Shown here: in pieces, positions 1 to 6,594 of the stretch
Numbering within the stretch: the first letter of the stretch is position 1
Layout: every line of letters starts with the position of its first letter
Source: JBJHBY01 sp050485745
GTDB taxonomy: Bacteria > Pseudomonadota > Gammaproteobacteria > Pseudomonadales > CAMLJR01
Reading direction: 5' to 3'
DNA: 16,004 nucleotides
Assembly: GCA_050485745.1 (NCBI GenBank)
Contig: JBJHBY010000060.1
Coordinates: forward strand, 1-16,004
The notes under the pieces: generated by a model
What the model was told of the DNA's origin: nothing
Seen by the model: the letters and a program-made list of their open reading frames with translations, nothing else
Database searches by the model: none
Program-made: the position numbers and the translations under genes

Positions 1-6
1 ACCTTC

Positions 7-65
7 GCGGCTGCGCCGCTACGGGACTCGGGAACCGAGGCCTACGGCCCCGGTTCCAACAGTCC
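7..65. repeat. REP-like palindrome followed by a long imperfect inverted repeat
   Basis: Two hairpin-forming units lie in non-coding DNA. The first, 7-19, is GCGGC-TGC-GCCGC. Read on the minus strand with its flanks it gives GTAGCGGCGCAGCCGCGAAGG, split here as GTAGCGGC, GCA and GCCGCGAAGG, which has the layout of pseudomonad REP elements (GTAG, GC-rich palindrome, GCGAAG). The second, 24-65, has outer arms GGACT (24-28) and AGTCC (61-65). Inside it GGAACCG (31-37) pairs with CGGTTCC (51-57), and GGCC (39-42) pairs with GGCC (46-49) around a TAC loop. No T-tract follows on either strand, so a simple terminator is unlikely. The repeat status is inferred from form only, because one copy is visible here. 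The remainder to 204 is GC-rich, and I see no gene in it. Confidence 0.45.
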
Positions 66-204
66 TCGCGCCGGGACGGCCGGGGCGCTGCGCTTCTCGA
101 CACCGGCTCTAATGGGGCCGGCCATCGCACCGCCGCCCCTCGCTCACCTGACCTCGCTTCCGGCCGTCTGCAGTCCGCCGTGCCAGCGGCGGTGCGCTGC
201 CAGC

Positions 205-1200
205 TCAGAACAGCGCCAGCGGTGGTTCATCCAGTGCGGCCAGCTGTTCGCGCAGCTCCAGGATATGCTCCGCCCAGTAGCGCCCGGTATTGAACCAGGG
301 AAAATGCCGCGGAAAGGCCGGGTCCTGCCAGCGCCGCGCCAGCCAGGCGGCGTAGTGCAGCTGGCGCAGGGCGCGCAGGGGTTCGATCAGGCGCAATTCC
401 TGGGGGCGAAAGTCGTGGAACTCGTTGTAGCCGTCCACCAGCTCCGACAGCTGTGCCTGGCGCTGGTCACGCGGGCCCGACAGTAACATCCACAGATCCT
501 GGATGGCGGGCCCGTTCACGCTGTCGTCGAAGTCCACCAGATGCAGGAACTCGCCCCGGGCCAGCACGTTGCCGACGTGGCAGTCACCGTGCAGGCGCAG
601 ATGCTGTTCCGGGACGGCGGCGAAGGCTTCGCGGATACCCTGCAGCAGATGCTCCGTGAGACTGGTGTAGGCCTCGCGCAGGTCGGCGGGGATGAATCGC
701 TCTGCGATCAGGGCCACGCTCTCGTCCCCCATGCGCTCGATGGTCAGGGCGGGCCTGGCCAGAAACCGGCGTGCGGCGCCGATGGCGTGCAGGCGGCCCA
801 TGAGACGGCCGATGCGCAGCAGGCTGTCCGGGTCTTCCAGTTCCGGAGCGTGGCCACCCTGGCGGGGAAACAGCGCAAAGCTGAAGCCTCCGTGATGACG
901 CAGTGTGTGGCCGTTGGCATCCGGCAGGGGTGCAATCACCGGCAACTCCGCGTTGGCCAGTTCGGCGACGAAATCGTGCTCCTCCTGAATTTGCCCGTCG
1001 CTCCAGCGCCCGGGGCGATAGAACTTGGCAATCAGCGGTTCGCCATCCTCAATGCCAACCTGATAAACCCGGTTTTCGTAACTGTTCAGCGGCAGGATAC
1101 GCAAATCGCAGCGCGGGCCCCCGGACTCGACGGCGTCGATCACGCTCTCCGGGCTGAGAGCATCGTAGGGATGGGGGTCGGTGCGGGCAGGGTTCGTCAT
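205..1200 (-). CDS. srkA: Stress response serine/threonine kinase SrkA (YihE/RdoA family)
   Basis: A 331-residue kinase of the aminoglycoside-phosphotransferase-like fold; the E. coli protein has 328 residues. SrkA is a cytoplasmic Ser/Thr kinase reported to protect E. coli against stress-induced death. Visible motifs are LNSYENRVYQ (near 38-47), the nucleotide-binding lysine in IAKFYRP (Lys59), the catalytic loop HGDCHVGN (204-211, Asp206) and the metal-binding LVDFDD (Asp223), followed by NGPAIQDLWMLL. These match the E. coli protein closely along the whole length. A GTG lies 9 bases upstream at 1209, in frame. I prefer the ATG at 1200, but neither has a clear Shine-Dalgarno sequence. The gene follows comF by 45 bases on the same strand, so the two are probably co-transcribed. 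Confidence 0.93.
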   Translation of the reverse strand: MTNPARTDPHPYDALSPESVIDAVESGGPRCDLRILPLNSYENRVYQVGIEDGEPLIAKFYRPGRWSDGQIQEEHDFVAELANAELPVIAPLPDANGHTLRHHGGFSFALFPRQGGHAPELEDPDSLLRIGRLMGRLHAIGAARRFLARPALTIERMGDESVALIAERFIPADLREAYTSLTEHLLQGIREAFAAVPEQHLRLHGDCHVGNVLARGEFLHLVDFDDSVNGPAIQDLWMLLSGPRDQRQAQLSELVDGYNEFHDFRPQELRLIEPLRALRQLHYAAWLARRWQDPAFPRHFPWFNTGRYWAEHILELREQLAALDEPPLALF

Positions 1201-1245
1201 GCCATGCACTGTATCACGTCCCCGGGGGCCGGCCGTGGGCGTGGA

Positions 1246-1959
1246 TCAGTGCCCCGGGTCCGGTGTGCGCGCCACCGCCCACACCTCCACCCAGGCGGCA
1301 CCCGCCCGCTTCAGTGCGGCTGCCGCGGCTGCGGCGCTTGCCCCGGTGGTCATCACGTCGTCCAGCAGGGCGAGGTGCAACCCCTCCGCCCCACCCCGGC
1401 CGACAAAGGCGTCGCGCAGATTGCGGGCGCGGGCCGCGGCATCGAGCCCCTGTTGCGGTGGCGTGTGGCGCCGGCGTCGCAGCAGGTCGGTGCGCAGGGG
1501 CAGGCCGGTGTGCCGTGCCAGCAGGGTGCCGATCAGTTCCGCCTGATTGAAACCGCGGGACCAATGCCGGCGCCAGTGCAGCGGCAGGGGGACGATGGCA
1601 TCGATGTGGTTCGGACGATTGCTGCCGTCGGTGCAAACGCGCTTCAGGGCGTCGGCCAGCAACTCGCCGAGCAGTCTTGCCGCGGCGCGCTGGTGTCGGT
1701 ATTTCAGCGCCTGCACCAGTGCCGCGCTGTGGAAGTCGTAGCGCAGTGCAGCGCGGGCCGCGTCGAAGGCCGGTGGCTGCAGCAGACATCGACCGCACAG
1801 CGGGGTAGCGCGTTCCGTTGGCAGGGCGCACCGCGCGCAATGCGGCCCCAGCGGGATGAGGCTGGCATGGCAGGCCGGGCACAGATCGAGGCTCCGGCCG
1901 CTGTCGAGCCCGCAAAGCAGGCAGCGACCAGGCCAGGCCGGCAGAAACTTGTTAACCAT
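1246..1959 (-). CDS. comF: ComF family phosphoribosyltransferase-like protein
   Basis: A 237-residue ComF/GntX-type protein. The N-terminus carries four CxxC pairs (Cys13/16, 27/30, 41/44, 55/58), the double-zinc-ribbon arrangement of the family. The C-terminal half is a type I phosphoribosyltransferase domain with RGFNQA (135-140) and the PRPP-binding loop LLDDVMTTGAS (198-208). Family members act in DNA uptake (ComF) or nutrient use from DNA (GntX); the reaction is not established. Three in-frame starts are close together. The ATG at 1959 is chosen because AAGGA (1969-1965 on the minus strand) sits 5 bases upstream, while the ATG at 1965 would overlap that site. The start codon and next codons (Met-Val-Asn-Lys) lie inside the left half of a BirA operator shared with bioB. 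Downstream, srkA follows closely. Confidence 0.9.
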   Translation of the reverse strand: MVNKFLPAWPGRCLLCGLDSGRSLDLCPACHASLIPLGPHCARCALPTERATPLCGRCLLQPPAFDAARAALRYDFHSAALVQALKYRHQRAAARLLGELLADALKRVCTDGSNRPNHIDAIVPLPLHWRRHWSRGFNQAELIGTLLARHTGLPLRTDLLRRRRHTPPQQGLDAAARARNLRDAFVGRGGAEGLHLALLDDVMTTGASAAAAAAALKRAGAAWVEVWAVARTPDPGH

Positions 1960-1981
1960 AAGCATCCTTGCTGGTTGACAT
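1949..1981. promoter_or_regulatory. BirA operator (biotin repressor site) between comF and bioB
   Basis: The left half-site TTGTTAACC (1949-1957) and right half-site GGTTGACAT (1973-1981) are separated by 15 bases. The reverse complement of the right half is ATGTCAACC, which agrees with the left half at 7 of 9 positions. This fits the known BirA pattern of roughly WTGTNAACC, 14-16 bases, GGTTNACAW, and it stands immediately upstream of bioB. It overlaps the probable bioB -35 region and also the comF ribosome-binding site and start codon. BirA with biotinyl-AMP would be expected to repress bioB from here. Confidence 0.85.
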
Positions 1982-1996
1982 CTGGCGGTTTAAACT
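1968..1996 (+). promoter_or_regulatory. Candidate sigma70 promoter of the bio operon
   Basis: The -35 is TTGCTG (1968-1973), followed by 17 bases and the -10 TAAACT (1991-1996). Matches to consensus are 3/6 and 4/6. The predicted transcript starts near 2003, giving a leader of about 70 bases. The -35 and part of the spacer lie in the BirA operator, as expected for repression. A perfect TTGACA at 1975-1980 has no usable -10 at 16-19 bases. Confidence 0.45.
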
Positions 1997-2013
1997 CGTC
2001 CCCTAACGTCCAT

Positions 2014-2063
2014 GCGGCTGTTGCCGCCATTTGCGCCACGGCCTCCGGCCGTGGGCCGAGGGG
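2014..2063 (+). promoter_or_regulatory. bioB leader hairpins and ribosome-binding site
   Basis: Two stem-loops lie in the predicted leader. GCGGC-TGTT-GCCGC occupies 2014-2027. A stronger 8-bp stem, CCACGGCC-TCC-GGCCGTGG, occupies 2036-2054 and ends 3 bases before the Shine-Dalgarno sequence GAGGGG (2058-2063), which sets the bioB start at 2072. The second hairpin could affect ribosome access, but that role is inference. Confidence 0.35.
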
Positions 2064-2071
2064 AATTGTCC

Positions 2072-3139
2072 ATGACCGCCGCCGCCCACGTCAGCCCACT
2101 GCGTCACGACTGGAGTCGGGAGGAGGTCGAAGACCTGTTCGCGCTGCCCTTCAATGATCTGCTGTTCCGCGCCCACAGCCTGCACCGTGAGTACTTTGAC
2201 CCCAATACCGTGCAGGTCAGCACCCTGCTGTCGATCAAGACCGGCGCCTGCCCCGAGGACTGCAAGTACTGTCCGCAGTCGAATCGTTACGACACCGGCC
2301 TCGACAAGGAGCAGTTGATGGCGGTGGAGAAGGTGCTGGAGGAGGCGCGTGCCGCCAAGCGCTCTGGCTCGACGCGCTTCTGTATGGGGGCAGCCTGGCG
2401 CTCACCGAAGAAAAAAGACATGCCCGCAGTGCTGGCCATGGTGCAGGGGGTCAAGGCGATGGGCCTGGAAACCTGCATGACCCTGGGCATGCTCAGCGCC
2501 GAGCAGGCGGAGGCCCTGGGTGAGGCCGGCCTGGATTACTACAACCATAATCTCGATACCTCCCCTGAGTTCTATGGAGAGATCATCACTACCCGCACCT
2601 ACCAGGATCGCCTGGAGACCCTGCAGCACGTGCGCGACGCCGGCATCAAGGTCTGCGCCGGCGGCATCGTTGGCATGGGTGAGGGGCGTCGCGACCGCGC
2701 CGGTCTGCTGCGCCAGCTTGCCAACCTGCCGCAACACCCGGAGAGCGTGCCGATCAACCTGCTGGTGCGCGTCGAGGGCACGCCCCTGGCCGAGATCGAC
2801 GACCTGGACCCGATCGAGTTCGTGCGCACCATCGCCGTCGCCCGCATCCTCATGCCGCGTTCCCATGTACGCCTGTCAGCGGGGCGTGAATCGATGAGCG
2901 AGGAGATGCACGCCCTGTGCTATTTCGCCGGAGCCAACTCGATCTTCTACGGCGAAAAACTGCTCACCACCCCCAACCCCGAAGCCAACCGCGACCTGCA
3001 GCTGTTCGAGCGTCTCGGTATTCGGCCGGAGCAGCGCTGTGCCGGCGAGGACGCTCGCAGCGATGCCGATCTGCTGCAGCAGGTGGTGGCGGCGGACAAC
3101 GATGCCCGCTTCTACGACGCCGCCGCGGGCCAGCGCTGA
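2072..3139 (+). CDS. bioB: Biotin synthase BioB
   Basis: A radical SAM enzyme that inserts sulfur into dethiobiotin to make biotin, the last step of the pathway. It has 355 residues against 346 in E. coli. The [4Fe-4S]/SAM motif CPEDCKYC has cysteines 60, 64 and 67. The auxiliary [2Fe-2S] ligands are Cys104 (FCMGAAWR), Cys135 (ETCMTLG), Cys195 (KVCAGGI) and Arg267 (SHVRLSAGR). All sit at a constant offset of 7 from the E. coli residues. YYNHNLDTSPEFY (156-168) is the usual signature. The ATG at 2072 is chosen over an upstream in-frame ATG at 2012 because GAGGGG precedes it and BioB similarity begins there. It is the first gene of the operon; bioF starts 7 bases after its stop. Confidence 0.97.
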   Translation: MTAAAHVSPLRHDWSREEVEDLFALPFNDLLFRAHSLHREYFDPNTVQVSTLLSIKTGACPEDCKYCPQSNRYDTGLDKEQLMAVEKVLEEARAAKRSGSTRFCMGAAWRSPKKKDMPAVLAMVQGVKAMGLETCMTLGMLSAEQAEALGEAGLDYYNHNLDTSPEFYGEIITTRTYQDRLETLQHVRDAGIKVCAGGIVGMGEGRRDRAGLLRQLANLPQHPESVPINLLVRVEGTPLAEIDDLDPIEFVRTIAVARILMPRSHVRLSAGRESMSEEMHALCYFAGANSIFYGEKLLTTPNPEANRDLQLFERLGIRPEQRCAGEDARSDADLLQQVVAADNDARFYDAAAGQR

Positions 3140-3146
3140 GGCCACC

Positions 3147-4334
3147 ATGAAGCCCTCATCCGCCACCGCGCTGGATGCGGTGCTGCAGGCGCGTATCGAA
3201 GAGCGGCGCCAGCGCAACCTGCTGCGCCGCCCACCACTGCTGGATGCCCCCCAGGCCCCGCATACGGTTATTGACGGCCGCCCGGTGCTCAGCTTCTGCA
3301 GCAATGATTACCTCGGCCTTGCCGCCGATCCCCGGGTTGCCGCCGCAGCGGCGGAGGCGCTGGCGTGCTGGGGCAGTGGCAGCGGCGCCGCGCACCTGGT
3401 CAGTGGCCACATGCGCCCCCACGAGGAGCTGGAGCAGGCGCTGGCGGACTGGACGGGACGCGAGCGCGCCCTGTTGTTCTCCAGTGGTTACATGGCCAAT
3501 CTGGGCGCGATCAGCGCCCTGGTCGGGCGCGGTGACCACGTCCTGCAGGATCGCCTCAATCATGCCTCGCTGCTGGACGGCGGCCTGCTCAGCGGCGCCC
3601 GCTTCCAGCGCTTTCGCCACAATGACTGCGCCGATCTCGAGCGTCGTCTGCGGCAACTGCCCGGCGCCGGTAACCGCCTGGTGGCGGTGGACGGCGTGTT
3701 CAGCATGGATGGCGACCTGGCGCCCCTGGCGGAGCTGGCCGGGCTCTGCGCCAGTCATGACGCCTGGCTGATGGTGGATGACGCCCATGGCCTCGGCGTG
3801 ATCGGAGCCGGGGGTGCCGGCAGTGTGGCTCACGCTGGGCTGGATGCGACGACCGTTCCCATCCTGATGGGCACGCTGGGCAAGGCGCTGGGAGGTTTTG
3901 GTGCCTTTGTGGCCGGGAGCGCCACCCTGATTGAGGGCTTGATGCAGTTTGCGAGGACTTACATCTACACCACGGCCATGCCTCCGGCCCAGGCTGCGGC
4001 GGCGCTGGAAGCGATACGCATAGCCCGCGCCGAGCCCTGGCGGCGGGAGCGTGTACAGCAGCTGGGCGCACGCCTGCAACAGGGCGCGGCGCGCCTCGGC
4101 CTGCCGCTGCAGGCCTCGCAAAGCGCGGTGCACCCCCTGCTCATCGGTGATGCGGCGTCTGCGCTGCGCGCCGCAGAACAGCTTGCCGCACAGGGCATCT
4201 GGGTCGGCGCGATCCGGCCACCCACCGTGCCCGCGGGCACGGCGCGCCTGCGCATCACCCTCAGCGCCGCGCATACCGATGCCGATGTCGACGCGCTGCT
4301 CGCCGCCCTGGGGCAGTTGAGGCTGGCCGCGTGA
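3147..4334 (+). CDS. bioF: 8-amino-7-oxononanoate synthase BioF
   Basis: A PLP enzyme that condenses pimeloyl-ACP (or -CoA) with L-alanine to give 8-amino-7-oxononanoate (KAPA). It has 395 residues against 384 in E. coli. Visible features are the family opening FCSNDYLGLA (50-59), the glycine-rich stretch GSGSGAAHLVSGH (76-88), VDDAHGLG (210-217) with the PLP-contacting Asp and His, and the Schiff-base lysine in MGTLGKALGGFG (Lys246). The reading frame is open upstream into bioB, but similarity begins at the ATG at 3147, just after the bioB stop. The stop overlaps the GTG start of bioH, suggesting translational coupling. Confidence 0.96.
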   Translation: MKPSSATALDAVLQARIEERRQRNLLRRPPLLDAPQAPHTVIDGRPVLSFCSNDYLGLAADPRVAAAAAEALACWGSGSGAAHLVSGHMRPHEELEQALADWTGRERALLFSSGYMANLGAISALVGRGDHVLQDRLNHASLLDGGLLSGARFQRFRHNDCADLERRLRQLPGAGNRLVAVDGVFSMDGDLAPLAELAGLCASHDAWLMVDDAHGLGVIGAGGAGSVAHAGLDATTVPILMGTLGKALGGFGAFVAGSATLIEGLMQFARTYIYTTAMPPAQAAAALEAIRIARAEPWRRERVQQLGARLQQGAARLGLPLQASQSAVHPLLIGDAASALRAAEQLAAQGIWVGAIRPPTVPAGTARLRITLSAAHTDADVDALLAALGQLRLAA

Positions 4335-5107
4335 GGGCTCTGGCCCTGCACCGCCACACGCTCCCCGGCCACGCCGGCCCGGAGCTGGTGTTGCTGCCGG
4401 GCTGGGGTTTTTCTGCTGCGGTATGGGATCCCTGGCTACCCTGGATCGAGCATCTGGGGCCGGTGACCCGGGTCGACTGGCCCGGCTGTGGTGACGCCGC
4501 AGCTGCTGCCTGGCCGCCGGTACCCGATCTCCTGGACGAACTCGCAGACCGGCTGCCCGCTGATGCGGTGCTGATGGGCTGGTCTCTGGGGGGCATGCTG
4601 GCGGCGCGACTGGCGACGGAAAGGCCCGGTCGCTGGCGGGGGCTCATCACCATCGCCAGTAATATTCGCTACGTGTCCGGCCCCGACTGGCCAGCGGCCA
4701 TGCCCGCGGACGATTTTGCCGCGTTCAGGGCCGGCGTCGCCACCGATGCTGTGGGCGCCTGGCGGCGCTTTCTGTCGACGGTCGCGTGGGGGCGCGACGG
4801 GGCGCGGGCCCTGCTCAGGCAACTGCAAAGTATGCCCTGCGCGAACGCCGAGGCGCTGCTGTCCGGGCTGGATCTGCTGGCGCGGCTCGATATGAGTGCG
4901 GCGCTGGATGCGCCCGGGGAAGTGCGCTCCGAACACTGGTTCGGCGCGGACGATGCCCTGTTGCCAGTGGCGGTGTGGGAGCACTTCCACAAGCGCTGGC
5001 CCCGACGTCCCACTGTCGTCTTCGAAGGGTGTGGCCATGCTCCGCAGCTGGTTCAGCCACAGCGGGCCGCCGCGCAGCTGGCGGGCTTTCTGGAGCGCCT
5101 GCCATGA
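4331..5107 (+). CDS. bioH: Pimeloyl-ACP methyl ester carboxylesterase BioH
   Basis: A 258-residue alpha/beta hydrolase; E. coli BioH has 256. It removes the methyl group from pimeloyl-ACP methyl ester, ending the BioC-started modified fatty acid synthesis of the pimelate moiety. Visible motifs are LLPGWGFSAAVW (oxyanion region, 21-32), the nucleophile elbow GWSLGG with Ser85, the acid in GADDALLP (probably Asp208) and the catalytic His236 in GCGHAP. The start is GTG at 4331, overlapping the bioF stop by 4 bases; the stop overlaps the bioD ATG by 4 bases. Its substrate-making partner bioC is not adjacent, unlike the common bioBFHCD order. Confidence 0.93.
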   Translation: MRALALHRHTLPGHAGPELVLLPGWGFSAAVWDPWLPWIEHLGPVTRVDWPGCGDAAAAAWPPVPDLLDELADRLPADAVLMGWSLGGMLAARLATERPGRWRGLITIASNIRYVSGPDWPAAMPADDFAAFRAGVATDAVGAWRRFLSTVAWGRDGARALLRQLQSMPCANAEALLSGLDLLARLDMSAALDAPGEVRSEHWFGADDALLPVAVWEHFHKRWPRRPTVVFEGCGHAPQLVQPQRAAAQLAGFLERLP

Positions 5108-5787
5108 GCACCTGTTTCGTGACCGGCACCGATACGGAAGTCGGCAAGACCCTGGTCAGCGCCGGCCTGCTGCACCTCGCCGGGCGCCAGGGTCTGAGCA
5201 CCCTGGGCCTGAAGCCGGTGGCCGCCGGCTGTGAGCCGGGTGCGGCCGGGCTGCGCAATGCCGATGCCGAGCTGCTGCGCCGGGAGATGACCCTGGACCT
5301 GCCCTACGAACAGGTCAACCCGGTGGCCCTGGCCGAGCCCGTGGCACCGCATATCGCAGCAGCCCGGGCCGGCCGGCGCGTCAGCGTCGAGCGGCTTGCG
5401 GGTATCTGCCGCGGCGCCCTGGCGCGAGGGGCGGACCTGGCGCTGATCGAGGGGGCCGGGGGCTGGCGTGTCCCCCTGAATGAGCGCGAGACCCTGGCGG
5501 ATCTGGCGCGCACGCTGAACTGTCGCGTTATTCTGGTGGTCGGTCTGCGCCTGGGCTGTATCAATCATGCCCTGCTCAGTGCCGAGGCAATCCTGCGCGA
5601 TGGCCTGCAGCTCTGTGGCTGGGTGGCCAACACGGTCGACCCGGGTATGGCCGTCGCCGACGAGGTGGTGGACAGCCTGTTGCGGCGTCTTCCCGCGCCA
5701 TGCCTCGGGCGCCTGCCCTGGCTGCAGGATGCGACCCCGGCGCAGGCAGCGGACTACCTGAGCCTTGCACCGCTGCTGGCGGAATGA
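5104..5787 (+). CDS. bioD: Dethiobiotin synthetase BioD
   Basis: An ATP-dependent carboxylase that closes the ureido ring of 7,8-diaminopelargonate (DAPA) to dethiobiotin using CO2. It has 227 residues (about 225 in E. coli). Visible are the P-loop GTDTEVGKT (8-16), the KPVAAGCE segment with Lys37, NPVALAEPVAPHIAA (72-86) and the EGAGGWRVPL loop (116-125), all in the family order. The ATG overlaps the bioH stop (ATGA), so this is the last gene of a four-gene coupled unit. bioA, needed to make its substrate, is not in the window. Confidence 0.96.
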   Translation: MSTCFVTGTDTEVGKTLVSAGLLHLAGRQGLSTLGLKPVAAGCEPGAAGLRNADAELLRREMTLDLPYEQVNPVALAEPVAPHIAAARAGRRVSVERLAGICRGALARGADLALIEGAGGWRVPLNERETLADLARTLNCRVILVVGLRLGCINHALLSAEAILRDGLQLCGWVANTVDPGMAVADEVVDSLLRRLPAPCLGRLPWLQDATPAQAADYLSLAPLLAE

Positions 5788-5812
5788 TCCTGGAAGGGTG
5801 ATCCGCGAATCT

Positions 5813-5825
5813 GGCGTAAAGCGCC
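5813..5825 (+). terminator. Weak hairpin after bioD
   Basis: GGCGT (5813-5817) pairs with GCGCC (5821-5825) around AAA, and is followed by CGTTTCT. The stem is short and the T-tract poor. It could be a weak terminator for the bio operon, but read-through is equally possible. Confidence 0.25.
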
Positions 5826-5911
5826 CGTTTCTGCTTAAATATTGATCGAAACGCTCGTTGTATGCCTCTCCTGCGATGTCTTTCCGCGGCCGGGGCATGG
5901 AGGATGTCATA

Positions 5912-6136
5912 GTGCAATCCGTGGTCAATGCCGGCGTACAGAGCCTGCAGAACAGCCTGGCGCGGGTCGATCAGGCCGCAGCGGCGATCAACCAGGCCGC
6001 CGCCAGTGGCGATGCCGCTGCCCTCGCCGAAGCCCTGGTGCAGCTGAAGGTCGCCGAGACCGAGGCCCAGGCAGGGGTCGCCGTGGTCGATACCGCCGGC
6101 AAGTTGCTGGGTAGCCTGATCGACGTCCGTGCCTGA
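5912..6136 (+). CDS. Small alanine-rich protein, possibly motility-associated
   Basis: A 74-residue helical protein that I do not recognise as a named family. It starts with GTG at 5912, preceded by a strong GGAGG (5899-5903) at 8 bases. An ATG at 5897 in the same frame overlaps that site and is less likely. The N-terminal half is rich in Ala, Gln and Asn. The C-terminal part (LVQLKVAETEAQAGVAVV, then DTAGKLLGSLIDVRA) resembles the terminal helix of flagellar rod proteins such as FlgC/FlgG (AQRAYEANxKVIxTADEMLG) in spacing and hydrophobic pattern. No signal peptide or membrane segment is seen. It is followed after 3 bases by another small gene, so the two are probably co-translated. The flagellar link is inference from a short resemblance. 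Confidence 0.65.
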   Translation: MQSVVNAGVQSLQNSLARVDQAAAAINQAAASGDAAALAEALVQLKVAETEAQAGVAVVDTAGKLLGSLIDVRA

Positions 6137-6139
6137 CCC

Positions 6140-6508
6140 ATGAACGGCCTCGGCCCCGGTATTGCCCCCTCCACCGGAACCAGCGCGCAGATCCTGCCGG
6201 TGGTGCCGACCTTGCCGGCGCGCAGCCCGGTCAGCCTGGAACAACCCACTTCCCGGGACCGGGTCATGCCCCCGGTCGAGGCTGCTTCCGAATCCGCCCG
6301 TCAGGAGCAGCGCCGCCTCCTGGAACCTGCCCCACGTCCGCAGCCACCCTCACCAGGTGCGTCCAGCCCGATGCAGGCCGAGCGTCCACAGGGCCGGCGT
6401 GAGGGGCGCGAAGAGGCGCCTGCGCCAGGCCGGGGTGAGCGCCAGGCCCGTGTCTATGCTGAAAACCAGGCCCTCTCCGGGCGCAGCACCCTGTTCCGCA
6501 CTGCCTGA
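6140..6508 (+). CDS. Proline/arginine-rich protein of unknown function
   Basis: A 122-residue protein, not recognised. It is low in complexity and rich in Pro, Arg, Glu, Gln and Ala, and is probably disordered. A more regular C-terminal tail (ARVYAENQALSGRSTLFRTA) may be its conserved part. There is no membrane segment or signal peptide. It starts 3 bases after the preceding small gene, without a clear Shine-Dalgarno sequence of its own, which suggests translational coupling. Because GC-rich DNA yields chance open frames, being real depends mainly on this coupling and on the fact that nothing better occupies the region. Confidence 0.5.
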   Translation: MNGLGPGIAPSTGTSAQILPVVPTLPARSPVSLEQPTSRDRVMPPVEAASESARQEQRRLLEPAPRPQPPSPGASSPMQAERPQGRREGREEAPAPGRGERQARVYAENQALSGRSTLFRTA

Positions 6509-6528
6509 GTCCTGCTCCTGATCCGGCG

Positions 6529-6557
6529 TTGCACCCCCGCGCGTATCGGGCCATATT
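6529..6557 (+). promoter_or_regulatory. Candidate promoter for the acyl-CoA dehydrogenase pair
   Basis: TTGCAC (6529-6534), 17 bases, then CATATT (6552-6557), with 3/6 and 4/6 matches to sigma70 consensus. It would give a leader of about 30 bases ending in the GGAGA ribosome-binding site at 6586-6590. The call rests on position and weak consensus only. Confidence 0.3.
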
Positions 6558-6594
6558 GTCCGTGTCGACCCTTGCATTGCCGCCCGGAGAAGCC

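Noticed and set aside
1975..1980. Perfect TTGACA as the bioB -35 element
   Set aside because: The bases 16-19 further on are GC-rich and contain no acceptable -10. TTGACA here is explained by the BirA right half-site.
541..2157. A 538-codon open frame on the plus strand across srkA, comF and the bioB start
   Set aside because: It is antisense to two well-supported genes and runs through the BirA operator and bioB leader; no domain is visible.
5817..5843. TAAAG followed by an AT-rich segment as a sigma28 flagellar promoter for the small gene pair
   Set aside because: The sequence at the required distance is TAAATATT and not GCCGATAA-like, so only the -35 half resembles the consensus.
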